The translations under genes were made by a program, and so were the position numbers. From Shimia sp. SK013 (GTDB taxonomy: Bacteria > Pseudomonadota > Alphaproteobacteria > Rhodobacterales > Rhodobacteraceae): a stretch of 64,000 nucleotides of DNA. Below the pieces are notes generated by a model, which ran no database searches, had not been told where the DNA came from, and saw only the letters and a list, made by a program, of their open reading frames with translations. The stretch's first letter is position 1, and every line of letters begins with the position of its first letter. Where the stretch lies: positions 471,137 to 535,136 of the forward strand of contig NZ_LAJH01000012.1 in assembly GCF_001292625.1 (NCBI RefSeq). The letters run 5' to 3'. Shown here one piece after another: positions 17,191 through 26,285 of this stretch.

Positions 17191-18378
17191 ATGAGCGATT
17201 GGAACACACGCACAAAACTGGTGCATGGTGGCACGCGACGCAGCCAATACAACGAAGTCAGCGAAGCGATTTTTCTGACCCAAGGGTTTGTTTACGACAG
17301 TGCTGAGCAGGCCGAGGCGCGGTTTATCGAGACCGGCCCGGATGAGTTCATTTATGCACGTTACGGCAACCCGACCGTGGCGATGTTTGAAGAGCGGATT
17401 GCTCTACTAGAGGGCGCAGAAGACGCCTTTGCCACCGCAAGTGGCATGGCGGCGGTCAGCGGTGCGTTGACCTCTATGCTGAAGGCGGGCGACCATGTGG
17501 TCAGCGCCAAAGCGTTGTTTGGCTCGTGCCTCTATATTCTCGAGGAGATCCTGACACGCTACGGGGTCGACGTGACATTTGTGGACGGCACCAACCTTGA
17601 TGAATGGCGCGCGGCTGTGCGCGACGATACCAAGGCTGTGTTTTTTGAGAGCATGTCCAACCCGACTCTTGAGGTGATCGATGTGGCTGCTGTGGCTAAG
17701 ATTGCGCATGCCAAAGGCGCAAAGGTTGTGGTGGACAACGTGTTTTCGACCCCTGTGTTCAGCGACGCAATTGCGCAGGGCGCGGATGCGGTGATTTACT
17801 CGGCGACCAAACATATTGACGGGCAGGGGCGGTGCCTTGGCGGCGTGATCCTTGGCTCGCAGGAATTTATTCGCAAAACCGTTGAACCCTACATGAAGCA
17901 CACCGGCGGCAGCATGAGCCCGTTCAATGCGTGGATTTTGCTGAAAGGTCTGGAAACCATTGATCTGCGCGTTCGGGCGCAAGCGGCGAGCGCGTTGGCG
18001 ATTGCAGAAGCGTTTGAAGGCGATGCGGCGCTGGAACGGGTGATTTATCCGGGGCTGAAAGGCCACGCGCAAAACGCTTTGGTGCAAACACAACTGGGCG
18101 GTAAAGGTGGCACGGTGTTGTCGCTGGACCTCAAGGGCGGTCAAAAGGCAGCATTCAAGTTTCTGAACGCGCTGGAGATTGCGGTGATTTCCAACAACCT
18201 TGGGGATGCGAAGTCGATTGCGACCCATCCGGCAACCACGACACATCAGCGACTGCCAGAAGATCAGAAAGTTGCGCTGGGCATCACACCTGGATTGGTG
18301 CGTTTCTCGGTGGGGCTGGAAGACAGCGATGATCTGATCAGGGACATCAAGCAGGCGGTTGCAGCGTCGCAGTCCTAA
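17191..18378 (+). CDS. metZ: O-succinylhomoserine sulfhydrylase
   Basis: This PLP enzyme makes homocysteine directly from O-succinyl- (or O-acetyl-) homoserine and sulfide. It is 395 residues long with the Cys/Met-metabolism PLP fold. YARYGNPT near residue 55, the DNVFSTPV aspartate and the Schiff-base Lys207 in SATKHIDGQGR are visible. The ATG at 17191 follows GGGAGAG. The frame is open further upstream only because it reads through the riboswitch. The SAM-II element confirms a role in methionine synthesis. A sibling such as cystathionine gamma-synthase is less likely given the N-terminal TKLVHGGTRRSQYNEVSEAI. Confidence 0.93.
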   Translation: MSDWNTRTKLVHGGTRRSQYNEVSEAIFLTQGFVYDSAEQAEARFIETGPDEFIYARYGNPTVAMFEERIALLEGAEDAFATASGMAAVSGALTSMLKAGDHVVSAKALFGSCLYILEEILTRYGVDVTFVDGTNLDEWRAAVRDDTKAVFFESMSNPTLEVIDVAAVAKIAHAKGAKVVVDNVFSTPVFSDAIAQGADAVIYSATKHIDGQGRCLGGVILGSQEFIRKTVEPYMKHTGGSMSPFNAWILLKGLETIDLRVRAQAASALAIAEAFEGDAALERVIYPGLKGHAQNALVQTQLGGKGGTVLSLDLKGGQKAAFKFLNALEIAVISNNLGDAKSIATHPATTTHQRLPEDQKVALGITPGLVRFSVGLEDSDDLIRDIKQAVAASQS

Positions 18379-18401
18379 CAACTGCAATTATTGAGCTTTG
18401 G

Positions 18402-18433
18402 AAAAGCGGTGCCCTGTGGGGTGCCGCTTTTTG
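18402..18433 (+). terminator. Rho-independent terminator after metZ
   Basis: AAAAGCGG (18402-18409) pairs with CCGCTTTT (18424-18431), with an inner CCC/GGG pairing, and the stem runs into TTTTT, 24 bp after the metZ stop. It ends the single-gene riboswitch-controlled unit. Confidence 0.75.
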
Positions 18434-18551
18434 CTTTGTTGGATGAGTGAACCGCAACGTCGTATTGGGCGTATTAGAAACCGTAATTGGCATTTGGCCG
18501 GATCAACTATTAAGTTAGACCAGCGCAATGGACGCGAAAGGCGGTTGGATC

Positions 18552-19649
18552 ATGAATTTGCAGACACCGAAAGCACATGACGAGATCACACGGGACGACG
18601 CGGCTGCGGCGCTTGAGAAGCTGCGCGCTTGGGCGGCTGACGCGTCCGTGACCGAGATCGCCGAGTTGGATCCGGCGATTGCCCGGCTGTTGCCTGATCA
18701 ACCCAAGGCGAATTATCCGGCGCTGTCGCGAACTTATGATCCGGAGTTTGCGGTCTCGCCAGAGTACCGGGCGACGTTGCCGGATTTGCAGAACGGTCCA
18801 TCGAGCCTGATCAAAGGCGAAAAACAGCAGATACAGCATGTGGGCATTTCCAATTTCCGCCTGCCCATCCGGTTTCACACCCGTGACAATGGCGACATTG
18901 CTTTGCAAACCAGCGTCACCGGCACCGTTAGTCTTGAGGCAGATAAGAAGGGCATCAACATGTCCCGGATCATGCGCTCTTTTTACAAACATGCGGAGAA
19001 GACTTTCAGCTTTGAGGTCATGGAGGCCGCTTTGGCGGATTACATCACCGATCTGGAGAGTTTTGACGCGCGGTTGCAGATGCGGTTCAGCTATCCGATG
19101 AAAATCACGTCACTGCGTTCAGGGCTGGAAGGGTATCAATACTATGAAATTGCCTTGGAGAAGGTGCAGCTGGACGGCGTGCTGCATAAGGTGATGCATC
19201 TGGATTATGTGTATTCGTCGACTTGCCCCTGTTCGCTGGAGTTAAGCGAACATGCACGATCAGAGCGGGGGCAGTTGGCGACGCCGCATTCGCAGCGATC
19301 GGTGGCGCGGATTTCGGTGCAGGTCACCGAGGGCATGCTGTGGTTTGAGGATCTGATTGATCTTGCGCGCGCCGCAGTGCCGACCGAGACACAGGTTATG
19401 GTCAAACGCGAAGACGAGCAGGCCTTTGCCGAGCTGAATGCAGCCAATCCGATTTTTGTCGAAGACGCGGCGCGGCTTTTCTGTGAGCAGCTCAAGGCCG
19501 ACCCGCGGATCGGCGATTTTCGCGTGATCGCGAGCCATCAGGAAAGCCTGCACAGCCATGATGCGGTGTCGGTGCTGACGGATGGGCCATTCTTTGAGGC
19601 CCAAAGCCTTGATCCCAAACTGTTTACCACTCTGTTCCATGTTGGCTGA
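18552..19649 (+). CDS. folE2: GTP cyclohydrolase FolE2 (type IB)
   Basis: This converts GTP to 7,8-dihydroneopterin triphosphate, the first step of folate and queuosine-precursor synthesis. FolE2 is the metal-promiscuous form used by many bacteria instead of, or beside, zinc-dependent FolE. It has 365 residues. Marks seen: QHVGISNFRLPI, GTVSLEADKKGINMSRIMR, the catalytic Cys225 in YSSTCPCSLELSEHA, and GTPCH-II-like histidines (SHQESLHSHDAV) at the C terminus. ATG 18552 has AAAGGCGG upstream. An alternative start at 18528 lacks a site. No Zur box was recognised in the 173-bp upstream gap. Confidence 0.93.
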   Translation: MNLQTPKAHDEITRDDAAAALEKLRAWAADASVTEIAELDPAIARLLPDQPKANYPALSRTYDPEFAVSPEYRATLPDLQNGPSSLIKGEKQQIQHVGISNFRLPIRFHTRDNGDIALQTSVTGTVSLEADKKGINMSRIMRSFYKHAEKTFSFEVMEAALADYITDLESFDARLQMRFSYPMKITSLRSGLEGYQYYEIALEKVQLDGVLHKVMHLDYVYSSTCPCSLELSEHARSERGQLATPHSQRSVARISVQVTEGMLWFEDLIDLARAAVPTETQVMVKREDEQAFAELNAANPIFVEDAARLFCEQLKADPRIGDFRVIASHQESLHSHDAVSVLTDGPFFEAQSLDPKLFTTLFHVG

Positions 19650-19756
19650 GACATTGGTCCTGCGGAGATTGGTCGCAATCACTCTCTAGGGGGGCGTTTT
19701 CGCAAATCTGCCCTTAGGGCAGGGAGAAAACCGGTGTTTGGTGGCGTGGATCACGC

Positions 19757-21241
19757 TTGACAGGGGCCAAGAGTGCGGCCAACCCTGCGGCCATGCTGGA
19801 CCTGAGACCCGTTGGATATTTGATTGGCATGTTGGTGGCCAGCCTTGGGCTGACCATGCTGTTGCCGATGGCGGTTGATCTCTATGACGGGGCAGCCCAT
19901 TGGAGCGCGTTTTTCTTCAGTGGATTGATTTCGTTTTTGATTGGCGGGCTTGTGGCGTTGTCTTGCCACAATGCGCGGGCCTCGCGTCTGACGTTGCAAC
20001 AGACCTTTCTGCTGACGACCGGTGTTTGGCTGGCGTTGCCGATGTTCGGCGCACTGCCGTTTGTGTTGGGTGCCACAGAGGCACGGGTGGTGGATGCGTT
20101 CTTTGAAGCCATGTCAGGGCTGACAACCACCGGCTCGACGGTGTTTTCCGGCCTTGAGGATTTGCCACGCGGGATCCTGTTGTGGCGCGGGTTGCTGCAG
20201 TGGCTGGGCGGCATTGGCATTATTGTTGTCGCAATGGTGTTCCTGCCGGAGCTGCGGGTTGGTGGGATGCAGATCTTCCGCAGTGAAGGCTTTGATACGC
20301 TTGGGAAAATTCTGCCGCGTGCGACAGAGATTTCCAGCCGGATTTCGATCATTTATCTCGCGCTGACTGGCATTTGTGCGATGGCGTATGCGATCACCGG
20401 CATGGGGAAATTTGACTCGCTTGTGCATGCGATGACGACCATCGCCACAGGTGGGTTTGCAAATTACGACGCCTCTTTCGGGGCCTTCGGCGCGGGAACG
20501 GAATACGTTGCAGTTGTTTTCATGTTTCTTGCGGCCTTGCCGTTTGTGCGGTTTGTGCAACTGACTGCCGGAAGTGCGAAACCGCTGTTTCTCGACAGTC
20601 AGATACGGACGTTTTTCTTTGTCGCGGCCTCCATCGTCATCATGATTGCGTTGTGGCAGGTCATGGTGATGGGACTTCGATCCGAGGAAGGTGTGCGCAA
20701 GGCGCTGTTTAATTCGATCTCGATCATGACCGGCACCGGCTATGCCAGCGCGGATTATATGTTGTGGGGCGGGTTCCCTGTTTCGGTGCTGTTTTTCGCC
20801 GGCCTGATTGGTGGCTGCGCGGGATCGACAGCCTGTTCGATCAAAGTCTTTCGCTACCAGTTGTTGTTTGCGTCGATCAAAGTGCAGATCCGCAAAATTC
20901 AGCACCCCAGTGGTGTGTTCATGGCGACCTATCAGGGACGCAAGATCGAAGATGACGTGCTGAGTTCGGTGATGAGCTTCTTTGTGTTCTTCACCGTGTC
21001 ACTTGGGCTTTTGGCGGTATTGCTGGGACTGACGGGGCTGGATTTCACCACCGCGTTGTCTGGCGCGGCGGCAGCATTGGCAAACATCGGGCCGGGTTTG
21101 GGGGATATCATCGGGCCCGCGGGCAACTTTGCGACGCTTAACGACTCGGCCAAATGGCTTTTGGCAGCGGGCATGTTGATTGGCCGGCTGGAGCTTTTGG
21201 CAGTCTACGTACTATTTACCATTCAATTCTGGAGGGCCTGA
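19757..21241 (+). CDS. trkH: Trk/Ktr potassium uptake protein TrkH
   Basis: This is the potassium-conducting membrane subunit of a Trk system, 494 residues with four MPM repeats. Selectivity-filter-like loops are visible as MSGLTTTGSTVF, MTTIATGGFANYD, SISIMTGTGYAS and ALANIGPGLGD. IGGCAGSTACSIKVFR is also typical. The start is uncertain: TTG at 19757 or ATG at 19793 (MLDLRPVGYL); neither has a strong ribosome-binding site. The stop overlaps the next ATG (TGATG at 21239-21243), so a ThDP enzyme is translated with it, an unusual pairing. The regulatory subunit TrkA is not in this window. Confidence 0.9.
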   Translation: MTGAKSAANPAAMLDLRPVGYLIGMLVASLGLTMLLPMAVDLYDGAAHWSAFFFSGLISFLIGGLVALSCHNARASRLTLQQTFLLTTGVWLALPMFGALPFVLGATEARVVDAFFEAMSGLTTTGSTVFSGLEDLPRGILLWRGLLQWLGGIGIIVVAMVFLPELRVGGMQIFRSEGFDTLGKILPRATEISSRISIIYLALTGICAMAYAITGMGKFDSLVHAMTTIATGGFANYDASFGAFGAGTEYVAVVFMFLAALPFVRFVQLTAGSAKPLFLDSQIRTFFFVAASIVIMIALWQVMVMGLRSEEGVRKALFNSISIMTGTGYASADYMLWGGFPVSVLFFAGLIGGCAGSTACSIKVFRYQLLFASIKVQIRKIQHPSGVFMATYQGRKIEDDVLSSVMSFFVFFTVSLGLLAVLLGLTGLDFTTALSGAAAALANIGPGLGDIIGPAGNFATLNDSAKWLLAAGMLIGRLELLAVYVLFTIQFWRA

Positions 21242-22857
21242 TGGGTCAAAAAGATGAAGCGATGCGCCCCTTGGGAGCGCAGATCTCGCATATGTTGAAA
21301 TCACGCGGTGTGGACGTGATTTTTGGCATTCCGGGTGTGCATAACGTCGAGATGTATCGCGGCATCGAGGAAGCTGGCATCACCCATGTTCTGGCGCGCC
21401 ACGAGCAAGGGGCGGGTTTCATGGCGGATGGCTATGCGCGCGCCAGTGGCAAGCCGGGGGTGGCTTATGTGATCACCGGACCGGGGCTGTGCAATATCAT
21501 GACACCGATGGGGCAGGCCTACTCTGACAGTGTGCCGGTGTTGACGATTTCCAGCTGTCTGGATGAGCACGTCGGCCATCGCGGCCAACTTCACCAGATG
21601 AAGGATCAGCGTGCGGCGGCGGCGACAGTTTGTGATTGGTCGGAAGAGGCGCGCACGGCTCGGGCGGCCTATGATTTGATTGACCGGGCGTTTACCGAAT
21701 TCGAAAGCCAGCGGCCACGATCCAAGCACATTCAGGTGCCTATCGGTTTGCTGGGCACAATGGCGCCGGAGGCACCAGAGGCGCGGCCAGGCGCAATGGA
21801 AAGCCATTCAGCGTTTGCCGCGGGCGATGTGCGAGGCGTGGCGCAGGATCTGGTGACTGCCAAAAAGCCTCTGTTCATCTTGGGCGGTGGATTGGCGGCG
21901 TCTGGTCAGGCGGCGGGGCTTCATATGCGGCAGTTGCTCCGCAGAAGCGGTGCGGCTGCGTTCATGACCTATGCGGGCTCGGGCCTATTGGCATCTGATG
22001 ACGAAATGAGCTTTGGCACTTATCTGGGGCGCGGTGAAAGCAAACGCATTATTGGCGAGAGCGATCTGGTCATCGCGATTGGCACAGAGTTGAGCGAGAA
22101 CGATCTGTGGCGTGATGAGTTGGGCCACACCGGACGTCTGGTGCGGGTGGACATTGATCCCGAAGTGTTGGCGGACCGGCACCGGGCTGACACCACGTTG
22201 CAGACGGAGGCGTTTGCCTTTGTATTGGCGCTAAAGGCCGCGATGCCAGAAAATGACGTCGCGCCAAAATGGGTGGCAAAAGAGGTTGCAGCGGCCAAAG
22301 CGCGGTTCCGTGCCGAAAGCGATGCGGAGCGGCCAGGTATCGCGCCAATCTGTGATGCGCTTCGGCATGTAATGCCGCAAGATGCGATGATTTATTCCGA
22401 CATGACGCAGTTTGCCTATGTCGCCAAAGAAGTCTGGGATCTGGACCGGGCGGGCCATTGGCACCACCCCACGGGTTTTGGCACGCTGGGCTATGCGTTG
22501 CCGGCCTCCATTGGCGGGGCGATGGCGCGACGGGGCAAACCGACGGTGTGCATCGCAGGCGATTATGGGTTCCAGTATACGGTGCAGGAATTGGGCGCGG
22601 CAGTGGAGATGAAGCTGCCGATCCCGATCTTGTTGTGGGACAATCACAAGCTCAAGGAAATCGAGGACAGCATGGTCGAAAGCCAGATTGCGCCCAATGC
22701 TGTGGTCGCGCTGAACCCGGATTTCTGCAAATTGGCGGAAAGCTATGGCTGTTTGGCGACAGAGCCTGCGACGTTGGAAGAGTTGCAGAATGCGTTGAGC
22801 AGGGCCTTTGAGGCGGACCGGCCGACGATGATCCGGATGACGGCAGCGTTGTCATAG
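21241..22857 (+). CDS. Thiamine-diphosphate-dependent decarboxylase (AruI-like)
   Basis: This is a 538-residue ThDP enzyme of the acetolactate synthase/2-oxo acid decarboxylase superfamily. Catalytic Glu55 is in LARHEQGAGFMADGYARASG, the central domain starts near 190, and the C-terminal ThDP site is near 438 (AGDYGF ... LLWDNHKLKEIED). The IFGIPGVHNVEMYRGIE opening and the KEIEDSM tail resemble 5-guanidino-2-oxopentanoate decarboxylase (AruI) of the arginine transaminase pathway. That assignment is from memory of family features and is tentative. ATG overlaps the trkH stop and is preceded by GGAGGG. Confidence 0.82.
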   Translation: MGQKDEAMRPLGAQISHMLKSRGVDVIFGIPGVHNVEMYRGIEEAGITHVLARHEQGAGFMADGYARASGKPGVAYVITGPGLCNIMTPMGQAYSDSVPVLTISSCLDEHVGHRGQLHQMKDQRAAAATVCDWSEEARTARAAYDLIDRAFTEFESQRPRSKHIQVPIGLLGTMAPEAPEARPGAMESHSAFAAGDVRGVAQDLVTAKKPLFILGGGLAASGQAAGLHMRQLLRRSGAAAFMTYAGSGLLASDDEMSFGTYLGRGESKRIIGESDLVIAIGTELSENDLWRDELGHTGRLVRVDIDPEVLADRHRADTTLQTEAFAFVLALKAAMPENDVAPKWVAKEVAAAKARFRAESDAERPGIAPICDALRHVMPQDAMIYSDMTQFAYVAKEVWDLDRAGHWHHPTGFGTLGYALPASIGGAMARRGKPTVCIAGDYGFQYTVQELGAAVEMKLPIPILLWDNHKLKEIEDSMVESQIAPNAVVALNPDFCKLAESYGCLATEPATLEELQNALSRAFEADRPTMIRMTAALS

Positions 22858-23064
22858 ACACCGGCAAGGCGCTTTGGAAACAACAGGCTATGTCCGCATC
22901 TGGTGTTGGTCTCAGCAATCCCAGAAGCGGACTTTAGGCCGAATGCGGGGAAGATTCGGTTTGAGCCCAAAGTGGCGAATGCTGCGCGGTGACCGAATGG
23001 CTGCTTTCAGTGATAATTGGTGGGATGTTTGCCGGGAGCCCACAAGTCCGAATCCCGGCTTAAT

Positions 23065-23592
23065 TTAGTAATCCGCGGTGCGGTTGGCCCAGGTCTGGGT
23101 CGGGGTCAGGTCGCTCGAACAGGTTGCCAGCTTTAGCGCGATCATCTGGTTCTCGTCGCTCCGACCCGTGCGGGTTTCTCCGATCAGTGTCAGGCACATT
23201 TCGGGCGCAGATGCCGGCGTAATCGTGCCTTCGCCATCAAACGCCCAGCTTTGCGCATCGGACCCGTCACAGGCGGCAAGTTCAACCGAGGCGCCTGTAT
23301 CAGTCGAGGGCGCTTGCACGCAAACGTCAAATTCAGGCATATAAAGCACGCCATCCGCGAACTGATCGGGGTCAAAGGCCTGATCGACAAGCACTTCGCC
23401 TAATGGGCTATAGCATGTGTGCGCTTGCATTCCGTCATCGGGGTTGGCATCGGCCCCGCGCCCCTTCGCAATATCGAGGCAATATCCGTTCTGGATGTTA
23501 TCGAGCATGTCGACGACATACACCTCGACGTTTTCGGCATAGGCTCCGTTCGCGGCCATCAAGGCAACAAAGACGGTGGCTGGTTTGAGCAT
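23065..23592 (-). CDS. Secreted ricin-B-lectin-like protein
   Basis: This is a 175-residue protein with a signal peptide (MLKPATVFVALMAANGAYA, predicted cleavage after residue 19). The mature part looks like a single beta-trefoil: repeats carry CLDIAKG, QAHTCYS, DVCVQAP, the QxW-type QSWAFDGEGTI, MCLTLIG and a final TQTWANR. Ricin-type folds bind sugars. The cysteines suggest disulfides and a periplasmic or extracellular location. GGATAA precedes the ATG at 23592. The upstream gene encodes another secreted protein 29 bp away on the same strand, so the two probably work together. The biological role is unknown. Confidence 0.68.
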   Translation of the reverse strand: MLKPATVFVALMAANGAYAENVEVYVVDMLDNIQNGYCLDIAKGRGADANPDDGMQAHTCYSPLGEVLVDQAFDPDQFADGVLYMPEFDVCVQAPSTDTGASVELAACDGSDAQSWAFDGEGTITPASAPEMCLTLIGETRTGRSDENQMIALKLATCSSDLTPTQTWANRTADY

Positions 23593-23621
23593 GTGAGTTA
23601 TCCTTGTGTTCAACGCGTTGA

Positions 23622-24263
23622 TTATTCGACTGAAAGGCGGCAAAGGACGGTGTTGCTTTGTTCGAGATCAGGACCCCAAATCAACTGGGCATCAACGTCC
23701 CATTCGATTTCGTCATATCCAAATTTTGGATCCACCTCGGCGGCGGTGTAAACGCTTGCTTGCGCCCAGTCCGAGGCATCAAAGCCAGACATGTCCCACC
23801 CATCGGGTTCGTCTGAGGCTTCAAACCCACAGGGAACTTCGCCTGCAACCGGATTGCTCTCGTTTTCACAGGACTTGTCCAGCGGCCCAGTATGAATGAC
23901 CTGGCATTGCCAGAGGTCATTGCTGACCACGACCGTCTTGCCTGAGGCATTCCTTATCTGAAGAATGACGCCGCCATCCCCCATTTGCTGGCGGCGGGTG
24001 CCAATGTACTCCAGCCCCGTGTCGTTCTCTTTGAAATCTTTGGCGACGACGCCGATGATGAATGGCTTTTCCGCCTCGAAGGAGAAACTTTCGGCGTTAA
24101 ATGACCGTTCCATAGTGATGGGAACGCTGTCTTCGGCGACCTGTTTACCGTTCACCCGCATTTCAAACCAGTTATCTGCCCAGACATCCACGTCGTATGT
24201 CTCTGCGAGTAAAATCCCGTTTGGGACTAAGATCAAGGCTAAGGCGGTGGTCATCAGGCGCAT
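23622..24263 (-). CDS. Secreted protein of unknown function, possible carbohydrate-binding fold
   Basis: This is a 213-residue protein with a signal peptide (MRLMTTALALILVPNGILLA then ETYDV). The mature part is rich in Trp and acidic residues: DVDVWADNWFEMRVNGK, a central GGVILQIRNASGKTVVVSND, and GFDASDWAQASVYTAAEVDP, which resembles jelly-roll/galactose-binding-like domains found at the edges of glycosidases. Paired cysteines (QCQ, SCEN, PCGF, LCRL) suggest disulfides. I do not recognise the family. It is co-oriented with the lectin-like gene 29 bp downstream. The ATG at 24263 is chosen because the signal peptide begins there. Confidence 0.6.
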   Translation of the reverse strand: MRLMTTALALILVPNGILLAETYDVDVWADNWFEMRVNGKQVAEDSVPITMERSFNAESFSFEAEKPFIIGVVAKDFKENDTGLEYIGTRRQQMGDGGVILQIRNASGKTVVVSNDLWQCQVIHTGPLDKSCENESNPVAGEVPCGFEASDEPDGWDMSGFDASDWAQASVYTAAEVDPKFGYDEIEWDVDAQLIWGPDLEQSNTVLCRLSVE

Positions 24264-24787
24264 TGCAATCTCCGTTACTCCTATCCGTTCAGCATTACTC
24301 GGTTCAGCCGCTTGTCTCCATCGATATTGTTTCGGCCCCGATTGAAGCTGACATTCGATGTGAACCAACATAGGTCCGTTTCGTCCCGCTCAGCCGTCAT
24401 CTGGCCAAACCAATGCTGCGCAGGTTGTTGAACGGTCGGTCCGGGGAAACTGCAACCCGACGCGGACCAGGCAATTTATCACCGAATTGCCGCACCGCCT
24501 TTGATGTCCTCGGAACCCGAACGACTGCCGCTGCGCCAACGTCAAATTGCGTCAATGCGCAAAAAACGGGATTGTCAAAGTCACGCGCACGGCCCACAGG
24601 AGACATTCAACAGACAGTCCGTCTCCGCGCTGCAGCGTCCCCGAACAGGCCGTTCATTCATCGTAGAGCATACTCACCTACGCGATGACCGGGACTTAAG
24701 CCAAGCCAACGCTACCGTGTCTGGGCGGTTCAGGTGCGGGCGCTGTGAGCGTCTCAAACATGTGCCGCTTAAGCTTTCCGGTTCGCG
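24264..24787. other. 524-bp stretch without a convincing gene
   Basis: Short overlapping open frames here have no ribosome-binding site, no recognisable motif and no consistent codon bias. No hairpin terminator, repeat or RNA signature was recognised. The left part should carry the promoter of the secreted-protein pair. Confidence 0.5.
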
Positions 24788-25255
24788 TCAAGCTGGCTGT
24801 TCGGCAGGAGCCACAAACGTCATGCCAACTTTCTCAGCGACGGACAACACTGACGGAATATCCGGCTCACTGGGTTGCGGCAGTTCGGTTTGGCCCTCGG
24901 GAAGGGGATGTCCGATTTCGGTGAAAAACTTGTCGTGCATGTGTCCGGGCGCGTTGATGATCAAGAGGCGGGCCGGCTTGTTTCCGACAGCCTGGAAAGC
25001 GTGAACGGCCCCATCGGGAATTGCAACGTGATCGCCTGAGCAAGCCAGGACTTCTTTGCCATCGATCATGAAACCAATCTGCCCATCGATGACATAGAAC
25101 GACTCCGTCTCGCCTGCGTGGTGATTGGGGGGCGCACCGGCTCCAACCGGGACAAGGCATTCGACAAAGCAGAACTTGTCCATCGTCTCGGACGGAAAAG
25201 CATGGAACTTCATGAGTATGTTTAGAACATTATAGGTACGCGGGCGATTCAGCAT
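24788..25255 (-). CDS. Cupin-domain protein
   Basis: This is a 155-residue single-domain cupin. Motif 1 is PNHHAGETESFYVIDGQIGF (His-His-x-Glu metal ligands near 45-52). Motif 2 is the GDHVAIPDGAVHAFQAVG stretch near 74-91. Such proteins bind a divalent metal and can be dioxygenases, isomerases or sensors. The function is not assignable. It is divergent from a LysR regulator 94 bp away, and LysR-type palindromes lie between, so it is the likely regulatory target. Confidence 0.8.
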   Translation of the reverse strand: MLNRPRTYNVLNILMKFHAFPSETMDKFCFVECLVPVGAGAPPNHHAGETESFYVIDGQIGFMIDGKEVLACSGDHVAIPDGAVHAFQAVGNKPARLLIINAPGHMHDKFFTEIGHPLPEGQTELPQPSEPDIPSVLSVAEKVGMTFVAPAEQPA

Positions 25256-25328
25256 TTTGGGCCTCCTTGGGCTGATTGTTGGAACTGATTTAAGGCTACT
25301 CGCGTCAAATTAATCTGTTAAATCGATA

Positions 25329-25346
25329 GATTGTATAATATCAATC
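25329..25346 (+). promoter_or_regulatory. LysR-type box overlapping a perfect -10 element
   Basis: ATTG-N8-CAAT (25330-25345, extended GATTG/CAATC) is a LysR T-N11-A type box. Its spacer holds the perfect -10 hexamer TATAAT (25334-25339). The LysR ATG at 25350 follows by only four bases, so transcription would start at or just before the start codon. Binding here should repress the regulator and affect the divergent cupin promoter. Confidence 0.55.
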
Positions 25347-25349
25347 GGT

Positions 25350-26285
25350 ATGGGGAATTTATCCAGTTTCGATCTGAATCTTCTGCGTGTGCTCGATGCG
25401 CTGCTGATTGAGCATTCAACCGTTAGGGCCGGCGCGCGTTTGGGCCTGTCCCAGCCAGCCGTATCCGGAGCGCTAAAGAGGCTTCGCCTGTCTCTCGGCG
25501 ACGAGTTGTTCTTTCGGAGCGGACAGAAACTCGAAGCGACAGAGTTCGCCCTCTCACTTAAAGAACCCCTCCAAGACATTCTAAGCCGCGTCGAAGCGCT
25601 GATCCACGCACAGGATGCGTTCGACCCCGCGACCGCAGAACACAGTTTTCGGATTTCAGGCAGCGACTTCTTTGCCGAAATGCTCCTGCCAGCATTGGCC
25701 GAATATTTGACAGCACATGCTCCTTCGCTGCGCGTTCACCTTGTTGACCTTGTGCCAGACGATCGTGTGGGCACATTGGAAAACCACGACGTGGATTTTG
25801 CTTTGCTCCCTGAAACACCGTTGCCCGACTGGGCAGAAGGCCAACCTGTATTCAGCTCTTCCTTCTCTGTCATTGCCAGGAAGGCGCATCCAAGGACAAC
25901 AGAGCTTGCGCTTGCACCAGGCGATGTCATGCCGCTCGACCTCTTCTGTGACTTAGGGCATGTCCTGTTTTCAACCGAAGGCAATCCTAAAGGCCTTGGG
26001 GATGAGGCCCTTGCGAGGATCGGGCGCGAACGTAGTGTGGCAATGACCCTGCCAGTTTTCTCTGGAGTGTACCGCGCCGTCGCCGGTTCGGACCTCATCG
26101 CCTTGCTTCCATCCGCGTTGGCACATCGCATAGCACAATCAGCAAATCTGAATGTGTTTGAGCCCCCGATCCCTGTGGATCCGGCCCGCTTGGTTCTGAT
26201 TTGGCACCGGCGGTTTTCTGAGAGTCCGCCACACCTATGGTTGAGAAGCCGGATAGCAGAGTTGTTGCTCCCTTTAAATGTTTGA
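25350..26285 (+). CDS. LysR-family transcriptional regulator (NodD/PcaQ-like group)
   Basis: This is a 311-residue LysR regulator. The helix-turn-helix is FDLNLLRVLDALLIEHSTVR then GLSQPAVSGALKRLR (about 7-47), and the effector domain starts near 95 (FRISGSDFFAEMLLPAL). FDLNLLRVLDALL is typical of the NodD/LinR-like subgroup, which often senses aromatic or phenolic compounds; that inference is weak. It is divergent from the cupin gene and has no Shine-Dalgarno before its ATG. Confidence 0.9.
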   Translation: MGNLSSFDLNLLRVLDALLIEHSTVRAGARLGLSQPAVSGALKRLRLSLGDELFFRSGQKLEATEFALSLKEPLQDILSRVEALIHAQDAFDPATAEHSFRISGSDFFAEMLLPALAEYLTAHAPSLRVHLVDLVPDDRVGTLENHDVDFALLPETPLPDWAEGQPVFSSSFSVIARKAHPRTTELALAPGDVMPLDLFCDLGHVLFSTEGNPKGLGDEALARIGRERSVAMTLPVFSGVYRAVAGSDLIALLPSALAHRIAQSANLNVFEPPIPVDPARLVLIWHRRFSESPPHLWLRSRIAELLLPLNV

